Below, piece after piece: positions 1-8,226 of a stretch of DNA of 64,000 bases. Each line of letters opens with the position of its first letter. Within the stretch, counting starts at the first letter, position 1. The stretch is from assembly GCF_002286815.1 (NCBI RefSeq), contig NZ_MUNM01000078.1, positions 186,001-250,000 of the forward strand. Direction: 5' to 3'. Made by a program: the position numbers and the translations under genes. Source of the stretch: Pseudomonas sp. PICF141. Its GTDB lineage: Bacteria > Pseudomonadota > Gammaproteobacteria > Pseudomonadales > Pseudomonadaceae. The notes under the pieces were generated by a model. It was given only the letters and a program-made list of their open reading frames with translations, was not told the DNA's origin and made no database searches.

Positions 1-1524
1 AAGTTCGTGCGCGGTGACGCCATCGCCGGCCTGCTGATTCTGTTCATCAACCTGATCGGCGGCATGGCGGTCGGTATCTTCCAGCACGGCATGACCTTTG
101 GCGATGCCGGTCGGGTGTATGCCTTGTTGACCATCGGTGACGGTTTGGTGGCGCAATTGCCATCACTGTTGTTGTCGACTGCCGCTGCGATCATGGTGAC
201 CCGTGCTTCCGGCTCGGAAGACATGGGCAAGCAGATCAATCGTCAGATGTTCGCCTCGCCGAAAGCCTTGGCAGTGGCCGCTGGCTTGATGGCGGTGATG
301 GGCCTGGTGCCGGGCATGCCGCACTTCTCCTTTCTCAGCATGGCCGCCTTGGCAGCCGGCGGCGCTTACCTGTTCTGGAAGAAGCAGAACACAGTCAAGC
401 TTCAGGCCCTGCAAGAGGTCAAGCGTCAGCAGGAGCTGCTGCCATCGCCGTCCCGCGCCCAGGAAACCAAGGAGCTTGGCTGGGATGACGTGACCCCGAT
501 CGACATGATTGGCCTGGAAGTCGGCTACCGCCTGATTCCGCTGGTGGATCGCAACCAGGGTGGTCAGTTGCTGGCGCGGATCAAGGGTGTGCGTAAAAAG
601 CTCTCCCAGGACCTGGGTTTCCTGATGCCGACTGTGCATATCCGTGACAACCTCGATCTGGCGCCAAGCGCCTACCGCCTGACCCTGATGGGCGTGATCC
701 TGGCCGAGGCCGAGATTTACCCGGACCGCGAACTGGCGATCAACCCGGGTCAGGTCTACGGCACGCTCAATGGCATTACCGCCAAAGATCCGGCTTTTGG
801 CCTGGAGGCGGTCTGGATCGAAATCAGCCAACGGGCCCAGGCGCAATCGCTCGGTTACACCGTGGTCGATGCCAGTACGGTAGTGGCAACCCATTTGAAC
901 CAGATTTTGTACAAGCACTCCAGCGAGCTGATTGGCCACGAAGAAGTCCAGCAACTCATGCAATTGCTGGCCAAAAGCTCGCCGAAACTGGCCGAAGAAC
1001 TGGTGCCGGGGGTGGTTTCGCTGTCGCAGTTGCTCAAGGTCTTGCAGGCATTGCTGGCCGAACAGGTGCCGGTACGGGACATTCGCAGCATCGCCGAAGC
1101 CATCGCGAACAACGCCGCCAAGAGTCAAGATACTGCCGCTTTGGTGGCCGCGGTGCGCGTCGGCGTATCCCGTGCAATCGTGCAAAGCATTGTAGGCACT
1201 GAGTCGCAGCTGCCTGTGATCACCTTGGAGCCAAGGTTGGAACAAATATTGCTCAATAGTCTTCAGAAAGCAGGACAAGGCTCGGAAGAGGGCGTTCTGC
1301 TGGAGCCAAGCATGGCAGAGAAGCTGCAACGTTCGTTGATCGAAGCGGCGCAGCGTCAAGAGATGCAAGGTCAACCGGTGATTCTGCTGGTGGCCGGTCC
1401 GGTTCGCGCGATGCTCTCGCGATTCGGTCGGCTGGCAGTACCGGGTTTGCATGTGTTGGCTTACCAGGAAATTCCTGACAACAAGCAAGTGACCATCGTT
1501 GCGACAGTAGGGCCCAACGGCTGA
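1..1524 (+). CDS. flhA: FlhA, flagellar type III export gate protein (5' end missing)
   Basis: The reading frame is open from the first base, so the gene starts upstream of the window and only about 507 C-terminal residues are present. FlhA is the inner-membrane export gate of the flagellar secretion apparatus; its cytoplasmic domain docks chaperone-substrate complexes. The visible part begins with the later membrane segments (glycine-rich, hydrophobic) and the conserved stretch LLTIGDGLVAQLPSLLLS, then a linker and the large cytosolic domain with RDNLDLAPSAYRLTLMG. It ends normally with TGA. It is followed 11 bases later by flhF, the usual Pseudomonas order, so the two are probably cotranscribed. 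Confidence 0.97.
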   Translation, partial: KFVRGDAIAGLLILFINLIGGMAVGIFQHGMTFGDAGRVYALLTIGDGLVAQLPSLLLSTAAAIMVTRASGSEDMGKQINRQMFASPKALAVAAGLMAVMGLVPGMPHFSFLSMAALAAGGAYLFWKKQNTVKLQALQEVKRQQELLPSPSRAQETKELGWDDVTPIDMIGLEVGYRLIPLVDRNQGGQLLARIKGVRKKLSQDLGFLMPTVHIRDNLDLAPSAYRLTLMGVILAEAEIYPDRELAINPGQVYGTLNGITAKDPAFGLEAVWIEISQRAQAQSLGYTVVDASTVVATHLNQILYKHSSELIGHEEVQQLMQLLAKSSPKLAEELVPGVVSLSQLLKVLQALLAEQVPVRDIRSIAEAIANNAAKSQDTAALVAAVRVGVSRAIVQSIVGTESQLPVITLEPRLEQILLNSLQKAGQGSEEGVLLEPSMAEKLQRSLIEAAQRQEMQGQPVILLVAGPVRAMLSRFGRLAVPGLHVLAYQEIPDNKQVTIVATVGPNG

Positions 1525-1535
1525 GGTAGTGGTTT

Positions 1536-2864
1536 ATGCAAGTTAAGCGTTTTTTCGCCGCCGATATGCGTCAGGCCATGAAGCTGGTTCGTGATGAGCT
1601 GGGCGCTGATGCCGCCATCATTGGCAATCGCCGGATCGCCGGCGGTGTCGAGCTGACGGCTGCCCTGGATTACAAATTGTCGGCGCTGGCCCCGCGTGTT
1701 CCGAACATGGAACTGGAGGATGAGCTGCGCAAGACCCAGTCGCGGATCGTGACCGCCCAGGCCGAACTGAGCCTGCGTAGCGATGGCGAGAGCGACAACA
1801 GCACCAATCGCCAATTGTTCGCCGGCCTGCCGCTGACCGCCGCCGAGCCGCTGATCGAACCGACTTACGCTGAACCTCGTCGTGCTGCACCCGCCCCCGC
1901 GCCAGCCTCCGGCGCAGTTGATCCGCGAGCCTTCGATTCGATGCGTTTCGAGCTCAACAGCTTGCGTGAGCTGATGGAAGTGCAACTCGGCTCGCTGGCC
2001 TGGAATCAGCTGCAAGGCAGCCGTCCGGCCCAGGCCAACCTCTGGCGTCGCCTGCAACGCATCGGTCTGTCCGGCCCGTTATCGCGCGATCTGCTGGCAC
2101 TGATCACCGATATCGAAGAGCCTCGGCAGGCCTGGCGCATGTTGCTCGCGCACTTGGCGCGGATGATCGCCACGCCGGAAGTCGAGCCGTTGGAGGAGGG
2201 GGGTGTGATTGCCATGGTTGGCCCGGCCGGCATGGGCAAGACCACCACACTGGCCAAGCTCGCGGCGCGTTATGTGCTCAAGTACGGCGCGCAAAACATC
2301 GCGCTGGTGAGCATGGACAGCTATCGCATCGGCGCTCAGGAACAGCTCAAGACCCTGGGCCGCATCCTCAATGTGTCGGTCACTCACGTCGACCCGGGCC
2401 AATCGCTGGTGCAGGCGCTGGAGCCTTTGCTGCGCAAACGCGTGGTGCTGATCGATACCGCCGGCCTTCAGGCCAGCGACCCGGCACTGCGCATGCAGCT
2501 CGAAAGTCTGGCCGGACGGGGCATCAAATCAAAAAATTATCTGGTCTTGGCAACCACCAGCCAGAAACAGGTTCTAACCGCCGCTTATCACAGTTACAAA
2601 CGTTGCGGCCTCGCCGGCTGCATCCTGACTAAACTGGATGAAACGGCAAGCTTGGGCGAGGTGTTGAGCCTGGCCATCAGTCATGAACTGCCGGTGGCTT
2701 ACCTCACCGATGGCCCGCGGATCCCGGATGATTTGCATCTGCCGCGTCGTCATCAGCTGGTCAGTCGCGCCGTTAGCGTGCAAATGCAGGAAGAACCCAG
2801 CGAAGAAGCCATGGCTGACATGTTCGCTGATATTTACCACAGCCCGACCAAGCAGGTTGGCTGA
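1536..2864 (+). CDS. flhF: FlhF, SRP-type GTPase that places the polar flagellum
   Basis: A 442-residue protein with a variable, proline/alanine-containing N-terminal half and a C-terminal SRP-like NG GTPase domain. The P-loop GPAGMGKTT starts near residue 229, the G3 motif DTAG is at residue 307, and the guanine-specificity motif TKLD is at residues 365-368. FlhF marks the cell pole and recruits early flagellar components in polarly flagellated bacteria. It lies between flhA and fleN, its antagonistic partner in flagellar number control. Length and gene order match the family, and the start follows flhA by 11 bases. Confidence 0.96.
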   Translation: MQVKRFFAADMRQAMKLVRDELGADAAIIGNRRIAGGVELTAALDYKLSALAPRVPNMELEDELRKTQSRIVTAQAELSLRSDGESDNSTNRQLFAGLPLTAAEPLIEPTYAEPRRAAPAPAPASGAVDPRAFDSMRFELNSLRELMEVQLGSLAWNQLQGSRPAQANLWRRLQRIGLSGPLSRDLLALITDIEEPRQAWRMLLAHLARMIATPEVEPLEEGGVIAMVGPAGMGKTTTLAKLAARYVLKYGAQNIALVSMDSYRIGAQEQLKTLGRILNVSVTHVDPGQSLVQALEPLLRKRVVLIDTAGLQASDPALRMQLESLAGRGIKSKNYLVLATTSQKQVLTAAYHSYKRCGLAGCILTKLDETASLGEVLSLAISHELPVAYLTDGPRIPDDLHLPRRHQLVSRAVSVQMQEEPSEEAMADMFADIYHSPTKQVG

Positions 2865-2980
2865 GGTGCTAATGAACAGTTTTTGTACCTACATCGATGG
2901 TCTGCCATGCATTGTTCAGTTGGTGAACGCGCAGCCAGTAATGTGGCCTCCGTCTAAGTAAGACAAGGTAAAGAAATAAC

Positions 2981-3811
2981 ATGGGCAGCATGCATCCCGT
3001 ACAGGTGATCGCGGTGACCGGCGGCAAAGGTGGCGTCGGCAAGACTAACGTGTCAGTGAACTTGTCCCTGGCTCTAGCGGAGCTCGGCCGGCGCGTCATG
3101 CTGCTGGACGCCGATCTGGGGCTGGCGAACGTCGACGTCCTGCTGGGACTGACACCCAAACGCACATTGGCCGACGTGATCGAAGGCCGCTGTGAGCTGC
3201 GCGACGTCCTGTTGCAAGGGCCCGGCGGTATTCGCATCGTGCCGGCGGCGTCCGGAACCCAGAGCATGGTTCATCTGAGCCCGGCCCAGCATGCCGGCCT
3301 GATCCAGGCGTTCAGCGACATTGGCGACAACCTTGACGTATTGGTGATCGACACTGCTGCGGGTATCGGTGACTCGGTGGTCAGTTTCGTTCGCGCCGCT
3401 CAGGAAGTGCTGCTGGTGGTGTGCGATGAGCCGACGTCAATTACCGACGCCTACGCGCTGATCAAATTGCTGAATCGCGACTACGGCATGAATCGTTTCC
3501 GCGTCCTGGCCAACATGGCGCAGAGCCCGCAGGAAGGTCGCAACCTGTTCGCCAAGTTGACCAAGGTCACGGATCGTTTCCTCGACGTCGCCTTACAATA
3601 CGTCGGTGCCGTGCCTTACGACGAAAGCGTGCGCAAGGCCGTGCAGAAGCAGCGTGCTGTCTACGAAGCCTTCCCGCGCTCCAAATGTGCCCTGGCGTTC
3701 AAGGCCATTGCGCAAAAGGTCGACACCTGGCCACTGCCGGCCAACCCACGCGGGCACCTGGAGTTTTTCGTCGAGCGCCTCGTGCAACAGACCGCAGGAC
3801 CCGTCCTATGA
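2981..3811 (+). CDS. fleN: FleN (FlhG), MinD/ParA-like ATPase limiting flagellar number
   Basis: A 276-residue MinD-type ATPase. The deviant Walker A motif GGKGGVGKT covers residues 14-22, followed by the LLDADLGLANVDVLLG switch region and VIDTAAGIGD. In Pseudomonas, FleN binds the master regulator FleQ, represses flagellar transcription and restrains flagellar number, opposing FlhF. The gene is separated from flhF by 116 bases and shares an ATGA overlap with fliA, so fleN and fliA are translationally coupled. The extreme N-terminus is short; the ATG at 2981 is the first in-frame ATG and is adopted here. Confidence 0.96.
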   Translation: MGSMHPVQVIAVTGGKGGVGKTNVSVNLSLALAELGRRVMLLDADLGLANVDVLLGLTPKRTLADVIEGRCELRDVLLQGPGGIRIVPAASGTQSMVHLSPAQHAGLIQAFSDIGDNLDVLVIDTAAGIGDSVVSFVRAAQEVLLVVCDEPTSITDAYALIKLLNRDYGMNRFRVLANMAQSPQEGRNLFAKLTKVTDRFLDVALQYVGAVPYDESVRKAVQKQRAVYEAFPRSKCALAFKAIAQKVDTWPLPANPRGHLEFFVERLVQQTAGPVL

Positions 3812-4548
3812 CAGCCAGTGGCTACAACCTCTACAAGAAGTCGGCGCGTGACGCGCAGTACGAGCTGATCGAGCGTTACGCGCCACTGGTCAAACGCATT
3901 GCCTACCACTTGCTGGCGCGTCTGCCGGCCAGTGTCCAGGTCGAAGACCTGATCCAGGCCGGGATGATCGGCCTGCTTGAAGTATCAACCAAATACGACG
4001 CCAGCAAAGGCGCGAGCTTCGAGACGTACGCGGGCATTCGAATCCGTGGCGCGATGCTCGATGAAGTGCGCAAGGGGGACTGGGCGCCACGTTCGGTTCA
4101 CCGTAATACCCGCATGGTCAGCGACGCCATTCGCTCGATTGAAGCTAAAACCGGCCGTGACGCTAAAGATCACGAAGTTGCGGCCGAACTCCAATTGAGT
4201 CTCGACGATTACTACGGGATTTTGAACGACACCCTGGGCAGCCGGTTATTCAGTTTCGACGATCTGTTGCAGGACGGCGAACACGAAGGGCTGCACGAGG
4301 ATGGCGCCAGTGCTCATCTCGAGCCGTCACGCGATCTGGAAGATGAACGCTTCCAGGCAGCGCTGGCGGACGCGATTGCCAATTTGCCGGAGCGTGAGCG
4401 ACTGGTGTTGGCGCTGTACTACGACGAAGAGTTGAACCTCAAGGAAATCGGTGAGGTCCTGGGGGTCAGCGAATCGCGGGTCAGCCAGTTACACAGCCAG
4501 TGCGCGGCCCGTTTGCGGGGGCGTTTGGGGGAGTGGCGAGCGCGCTGA
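3808..4548 (+). CDS. fliA: FliA, RNA polymerase sigma-28 factor for late flagellar genes
   Basis: A 246-residue sigma-70-family factor. Region 2 shows ARLPASVQVEDLIQAGMIGL and FETYAGIRIRGAMLDE, and region 4 ends with LKEIGEVLGVSESRVSQLHS, the helix-turn-helix that reads the -35 element. FliA directs transcription of filament, stator and chemotaxis genes and is normally held by the anti-sigma factor FlgM. An in-frame extension to 3685 exists, but the ATG at 3808 overlaps the fleN stop as ATGA and gives the standard length, so it is preferred. Confidence 0.97.
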   Translation: MTASGYNLYKKSARDAQYELIERYAPLVKRIAYHLLARLPASVQVEDLIQAGMIGLLEVSTKYDASKGASFETYAGIRIRGAMLDEVRKGDWAPRSVHRNTRMVSDAIRSIEAKTGRDAKDHEVAAELQLSLDDYYGILNDTLGSRLFSFDDLLQDGEHEGLHEDGASAHLEPSRDLEDERFQAALADAIANLPERERLVLALYYDEELNLKEIGEVLGVSESRVSQLHSQCAARLRGRLGEWRAR

Positions 4549-4704
4549 CAGGCAGTGTGGGGACACTGCGAACGAGGTGGGTACGGCATTTTGCTGCATC
4601 TGCCACGGCCCGTTGTAATCCATGCAACTGTTGAGTGTTACGCCGAATTGATTGAACGGCGCGTTCAGGTGCTGCGCGCGTTTTAAGACTGCTTGGAGGT
4701 CGAA

Positions 4705-5088
4705 TTGGACAAGAATATGAAAATCCTCATCGTTGATGACTTCTCAACGATGCGGCGAATCATAAAAAACCTGTTGCGTGACCTTGGGTTCACCAACACG
4801 GTCGAGGCTGACGATGGCACCACCGCCATTCCGGTCCTCAACAGCGGGAGCATCGACTTTCTGGTAACGGACTGGAACATGCCCGGCATGACCGGTATTG
4901 ATCTGCTGCGCCACGTGCGTGCCGATGAAAAGCTCAAACACCTGCCGGTGTTGATGGTCACCGCCGAAGCCAAGCGCGAGCAAATCATCGAAGCCGCTCA
5001 GGCGGGTGTGAACGGTTATGTGGTCAAGCCATTCACGGCTCAGGCGTTGAAAGACAAGATTGAAAAGATCTTCGAACGCATCGGTTGA
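4705..5088 (+). CDS. cheY: CheY, chemotaxis response regulator
   Basis: A single receiver domain that, when phosphorylated by CheA, binds FliM at the flagellar switch. Counting from the ATG at 4717, the phosphoacceptor is D52 (in VTDWNMPG), the acidic pocket is the DD of VDDFS and the conserved lysine is K104 in VVKPF. Start choice is open. ATG 4717 gives the usual 124 residues but lies 16 bases past the only good ribosome site (GGAGGT, 4695-4700). TTG 4705 sits 4 bases after it and adds four residues; it is used here. The gene opens the cheYZAB run after a 156-base gap from fliA. Confidence 0.95.
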   Translation: MDKNMKILIVDDFSTMRRIIKNLLRDLGFTNTVEADDGTTAIPVLNSGSIDFLVTDWNMPGMTGIDLLRHVRADEKLKHLPVLMVTAEAKREQIIEAAQAGVNGYVVKPFTAQALKDKIEKIFERIG

Positions 5089-5118
5089 TGTGCAAAGCCA
5101 GTCCGTCACGGGGGAGCT

Positions 5119-5907
5119 ATGGGGCATAACGAATCTTCGCAGGGCGATTTTGAATCGACTCTGAAAAAACACGCGGTCGAACTGGTCGAGAGCCTTGAAA
5201 AAGGCAGGTTCGGCGACGCTGTGCAACTGATCCATGAGCTCAACCAGACCCGTGACCGCGGCCTGTACCAGGAAGTGGGCAAGCTCACCCGCGAGCTGCA
5301 TAGCGCGATCGTCAATTTCCAGATTGACCCGCACATGCCGCAAGCCGAGGAAGTGTCTCAGATCACGGATGCCACCGAGCGCCTGGGTTATGTGGTCAAG
5401 CTGACCGAGGCCGCAGCCAACCGCACCATGGACCTGGTGGAAAACGCCACGCCGCTGATCAACAGCCTGAGCGATGAAGCCCAGGCGCTGAGCGCGGATT
5501 GGGGACGGTTCATGCGTCGTGAAGTCGGGGCTGAAGAGTTTCGGGAACTGGCGCGGCGGGTCGAGGGTTTCCTGGCACGCAGCAGTGAAGACAATCGCGT
5601 CGTGTCGAGCAATCTCAACGACATTCTGCTGGCCCAGGATTACCAGGACCTCACCGGCCAGGTGATCAAGCGCGTGACCCAGTTGGTCACCGAAGTGGAA
5701 AGCAACCTGCTCAAGCTCGTGCTAATGGCCAGTCAGGTCGATCGCTTTGCGGGTATCGAACATGACCGTGAAGCGATGCTGGCTGAAAAAGATCCGCAAA
5801 AACATCTCTCTCAGGGTGAAGGTCCGCAGATTCATGCCGATAAAAGAGAAGACGTTGTGTCCGGTCAGGACGATGTGGACGATTTGCTATCCAGTCTTGG
5901 ATTTTAG
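5119..5907 (+). CDS. cheZ: CheZ, CheY-P phosphatase
   Basis: A 262-residue, largely helical protein. The middle contains the conserved LLAQDYQDLTGQVIKR segment, which includes the catalytic glutamine and acidic residues of CheZ. The last 13 residues (250-262, QDDVDDLLSSLGF) are the tethered CheY-binding peptide known from enteric CheZ. It removes phosphate from CheY-P to end the motor signal. It follows cheY by 30 bases and precedes cheA by 26 bases. Similar peptide motifs recur inside the CheA of this same operon (see findings). Confidence 0.95.
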   Translation: MGHNESSQGDFESTLKKHAVELVESLEKGRFGDAVQLIHELNQTRDRGLYQEVGKLTRELHSAIVNFQIDPHMPQAEEVSQITDATERLGYVVKLTEAAANRTMDLVENATPLINSLSDEAQALSADWGRFMRREVGAEEFRELARRVEGFLARSSEDNRVVSSNLNDILLAQDYQDLTGQVIKRVTQLVTEVESNLLKLVLMASQVDRFAGIEHDREAMLAEKDPQKHLSQGEGPQIHADKREDVVSGQDDVDDLLSSLGF

Positions 5908-5933
5908 GTTAGACCTTTAGGAGCACCCCCTTA

Positions 5934-8177
5934 ATGAGCTTCGGCGCCGATGAAGAGATCCTTCAGGATTTCCTGGTTGAGGCCGGCGAGATTCTAGAGC
6001 AACTGTCCGAACAGCTGGTCGAGCTTGAAAGCCGACCGGATGATGCGGATTTGCTCAATGCAATTTTTCGCGGTTTTCACACTGTAAAAGGGGGCGCCGG
6101 CTTCCTCCAGCTCAACGAGTTGGTGGAGTGCTGTCACATCGCCGAGAACGTGTTCGACATCCTGCGCAAGGGAGAGCGACGCGTTGACTCGGAACTGATG
6201 GACGTGGTTCTCGAGGCACTGGACGCGGTGAACGGCATGTTCAGCGAAGTTCGCGAACGCAGCCCGATTACGGCTGCCACGCCTGAGTTGCTTGCAGCGT
6301 TGGCCCGTCTGGCCGAGCCGCAAACCGCCGATGAAGCGGCACCTGTCGCGCAAATGATGGAAGAGCCTGCCGCCGAAAGCGACTCAGGCGACATTACCGA
6401 TAACGAATTCGAACAACTGCTGGACTCACTGAATGCCGTCAAGGCTCAGGCCGAGGCTCCGGCGGCTGCGCCAATGCCGACCAGCGATGCGGCGCCCAGT
6501 GACGAAATCACCGATGCCGAGTTCGAGTCGTTGCTCGATCAATTGCACGGCAAAGGCCAGTTCGCCGTCGATGCCGTGGTCCCGGCGCCCGCAGCACCGT
6601 CTGCCCCGAAAGCCGCAGGCGACAGCTCCGACATCACCGACGACGAGTTCGAAGCACTGCTCGACCAGTTGCACGGCAAAGGCAACTTTGCCGTCGATGC
6701 ATTGGAGTCGGCGATTGCTGCGGCCCCGGCCCCGGCTGCGCCAACCGCTAAAGCGGCCGGCGACGATCTGATCTCCGATCACGAGTTCGAATCGCTGCTC
6801 GACGAATTGCATGGCAAGGGCAAGTTCACCGAGGTGGGCACTGGCGCAGTGGTTTCTGCTCCTGTCGCCAAGGCGCCCACACCGGTTGTGACACCTGTGG
6901 CCAAAGCGCCCGAGCCAAAAGCCGAAGCCCCGAAACCGGCCGCCGCTGCCGCACCGGCACCTGCTCGTGCCCCGGCCGCACCGCCACCGGAAAAACCGGC
7001 CAGCGAAGCCGAGACCACCGTGCGGGTCGATACCGCGCGTCTCGACGAGATCATGAACATGGTCGGCGAGTTGGTACTGGTGCGTAACCGCCTGGTCCGC
7101 CTGGGCCTCAACAGCGGCGACGAAGCCATGTCCAAGGCCGTGTCGAACCTCGATGTGGTCACGGCCGACCTGCAAACCGCGGTCATGAAGACCCGGATGC
7201 AGCCGATCAAGAAAGTTTTCGGGCGCTTCCCGCGTCTGGTTCGCGACCTGGCTCGCCAGCTCAAGAAAGAGATCAACCTGGAACTGGTGGGCGAAGAAAC
7301 CGACCTCGACAAGAACCTCGTCGAGGCCCTGGCCGACCCGCTGGTCCACTTGGTGCGCAACTCGGTCGACCACGGTATCGAAGAGCCGGCTGAGCGCGAA
7401 GCGATGGGCAAGCCCCGCAGCGGCAAAGTGATCCTGTCCGCGGAACAGGAAGGCGACCACATCCTGCTGTCCATCTCCGATGACGGCAAGGGCATGGACG
7501 CCGATGTCCTGCGCGGTATCGCCGTGAAGAAAGGCCTGATGGACAAGGATGCGGCGGACCGTCTCAGCGAGTCGGATTGCTTCAACCTGATCTTTGCGCC
7601 GGGCTTCTCGACCAAGACCGAGATTTCCGACGTCTCCGGGCGCGGCGTGGGCATGGACGTGGTGAAAACCAAGATCGCCCAGCTCAACGGCACCATCAAT
7701 ATCTACTCGACCAAGGGCAAAGGCTCGAAGATCGTCATCAAGGTCCCGCTGACCCTGGCGATCATGCCGACGCTGATGGTCATGCTCGGCAACCAGGCGT
7801 TCGCGTTCCCGCTGGTGAACGTCAATGAGATCTTCCACCTCGACCTGTCGCGCACCAACGTGGTGGACGGCCAGGAAGTGGTGATCGTGCGGGACAAGGC
7901 GCTGCCATTGTTCTACCTCAAGCGCTGGCTGGTCAGCTCCGCGGCTCACGAAGAGCAGCGCGAAGGCCATGTGGTGATCCTTTCGGTGGGCACCCAGCGG
8001 ATCGGCTTTGTCGTCGATCAGCTGGTGGGTCAGGAAGAAGTGGTCATCAAGCCATTGGGCAAAATGCTCCAGGGAACACCGGGCATGTCAGGCGCCACCA
8101 TTACCGGTGACGGCCGCATTGCACTGATTCTCGATGTGCCGAGCATGCTCAAGCGTTACGCCGCACGGCGTATTTGA
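5934..8177 (+). CDS. cheA: CheA, chemotaxis histidine kinase with a repeat-bearing linker
   Basis: A 747-residue kinase. The P1 phosphotransfer domain occupies residues 1 to about 105 with phospho-histidine H49 in FHTVKGGAGF. The P3 dimerisation helices start near residue 362 (VRVDTARLDEIMNMVGELVL). The P4 ATPase domain shows NSVDHGIEEP, DDGKGMD and GRGVGMDVV. The P5 CheW-like domain is C-terminal. No folded P2 CheY-binding domain is evident. Residues about 130-360 form an Ala/Pro-rich linker with four repeats of the type [IL][TS]DxEFExLLDxL at residues 153-166, 191-210, 233-252 and 279-298. A ribosome site GGAG lies upstream of the ATG. Confidence 0.97.
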   Translation: MSFGADEEILQDFLVEAGEILEQLSEQLVELESRPDDADLLNAIFRGFHTVKGGAGFLQLNELVECCHIAENVFDILRKGERRVDSELMDVVLEALDAVNGMFSEVRERSPITAATPELLAALARLAEPQTADEAAPVAQMMEEPAAESDSGDITDNEFEQLLDSLNAVKAQAEAPAAAPMPTSDAAPSDEITDAEFESLLDQLHGKGQFAVDAVVPAPAAPSAPKAAGDSSDITDDEFEALLDQLHGKGNFAVDALESAIAAAPAPAAPTAKAAGDDLISDHEFESLLDELHGKGKFTEVGTGAVVSAPVAKAPTPVVTPVAKAPEPKAEAPKPAAAAAPAPARAPAAPPPEKPASEAETTVRVDTARLDEIMNMVGELVLVRNRLVRLGLNSGDEAMSKAVSNLDVVTADLQTAVMKTRMQPIKKVFGRFPRLVRDLARQLKKEINLELVGEETDLDKNLVEALADPLVHLVRNSVDHGIEEPAEREAMGKPRSGKVILSAEQEGDHILLSISDDGKGMDADVLRGIAVKKGLMDKDAADRLSESDCFNLIFAPGFSTKTEISDVSGRGVGMDVVKTKIAQLNGTINIYSTKGKGSKIVIKVPLTLAIMPTLMVMLGNQAFAFPLVNVNEIFHLDLSRTNVVDGQEVVIVRDKALPLFYLKRWLVSSAAHEEQREGHVVILSVGTQRIGFVVDQLVGQEEVVIKPLGKMLQGTPGMSGATITGDGRIALILDVPSMLKRYAARRI
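6390..6827 (+). repeat. Four coding repeats within the cheA linker
   Basis: These are degenerate direct repeats in the protein, at nucleotides 6390-6431, 6504-6563, 6630-6689 and 6768-6827. Copies 2 to 4 share the 20-residue pattern xITDxEFExLLDQLHGKGxF, and copies 2 and 3 continue with AVDA. Copy 1 is shorter (DITDNEFEQLLDSL). Spacing between copies is 38, 42 and 46 codons, filled with alanine and proline. The DNA copies have diverged at third positions while the residues are kept, which suggests selection on the protein sequence rather than a recent DNA duplication. Confidence 0.9.
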
Positions 8178-8226
8178 TTCTGCGGGAGCGGGGCGACGGA
8201 GCCTCGCCCCGTCTAACGGAGTGTTT

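Noticed and set aside
4552..4569. GCAGTGT-GGGG-ACACTGC hairpin after fliA as a terminator
   Set aside because: Seven-base stem but no T run, and cheY expression together with fliA is plausible; too weak to call.
6426..7970. Open frame of 514 codons on the minus strand opposite cheA
   Set aside because: Its repeats only mirror the cheA linker repeats; no independent evidence of coding.
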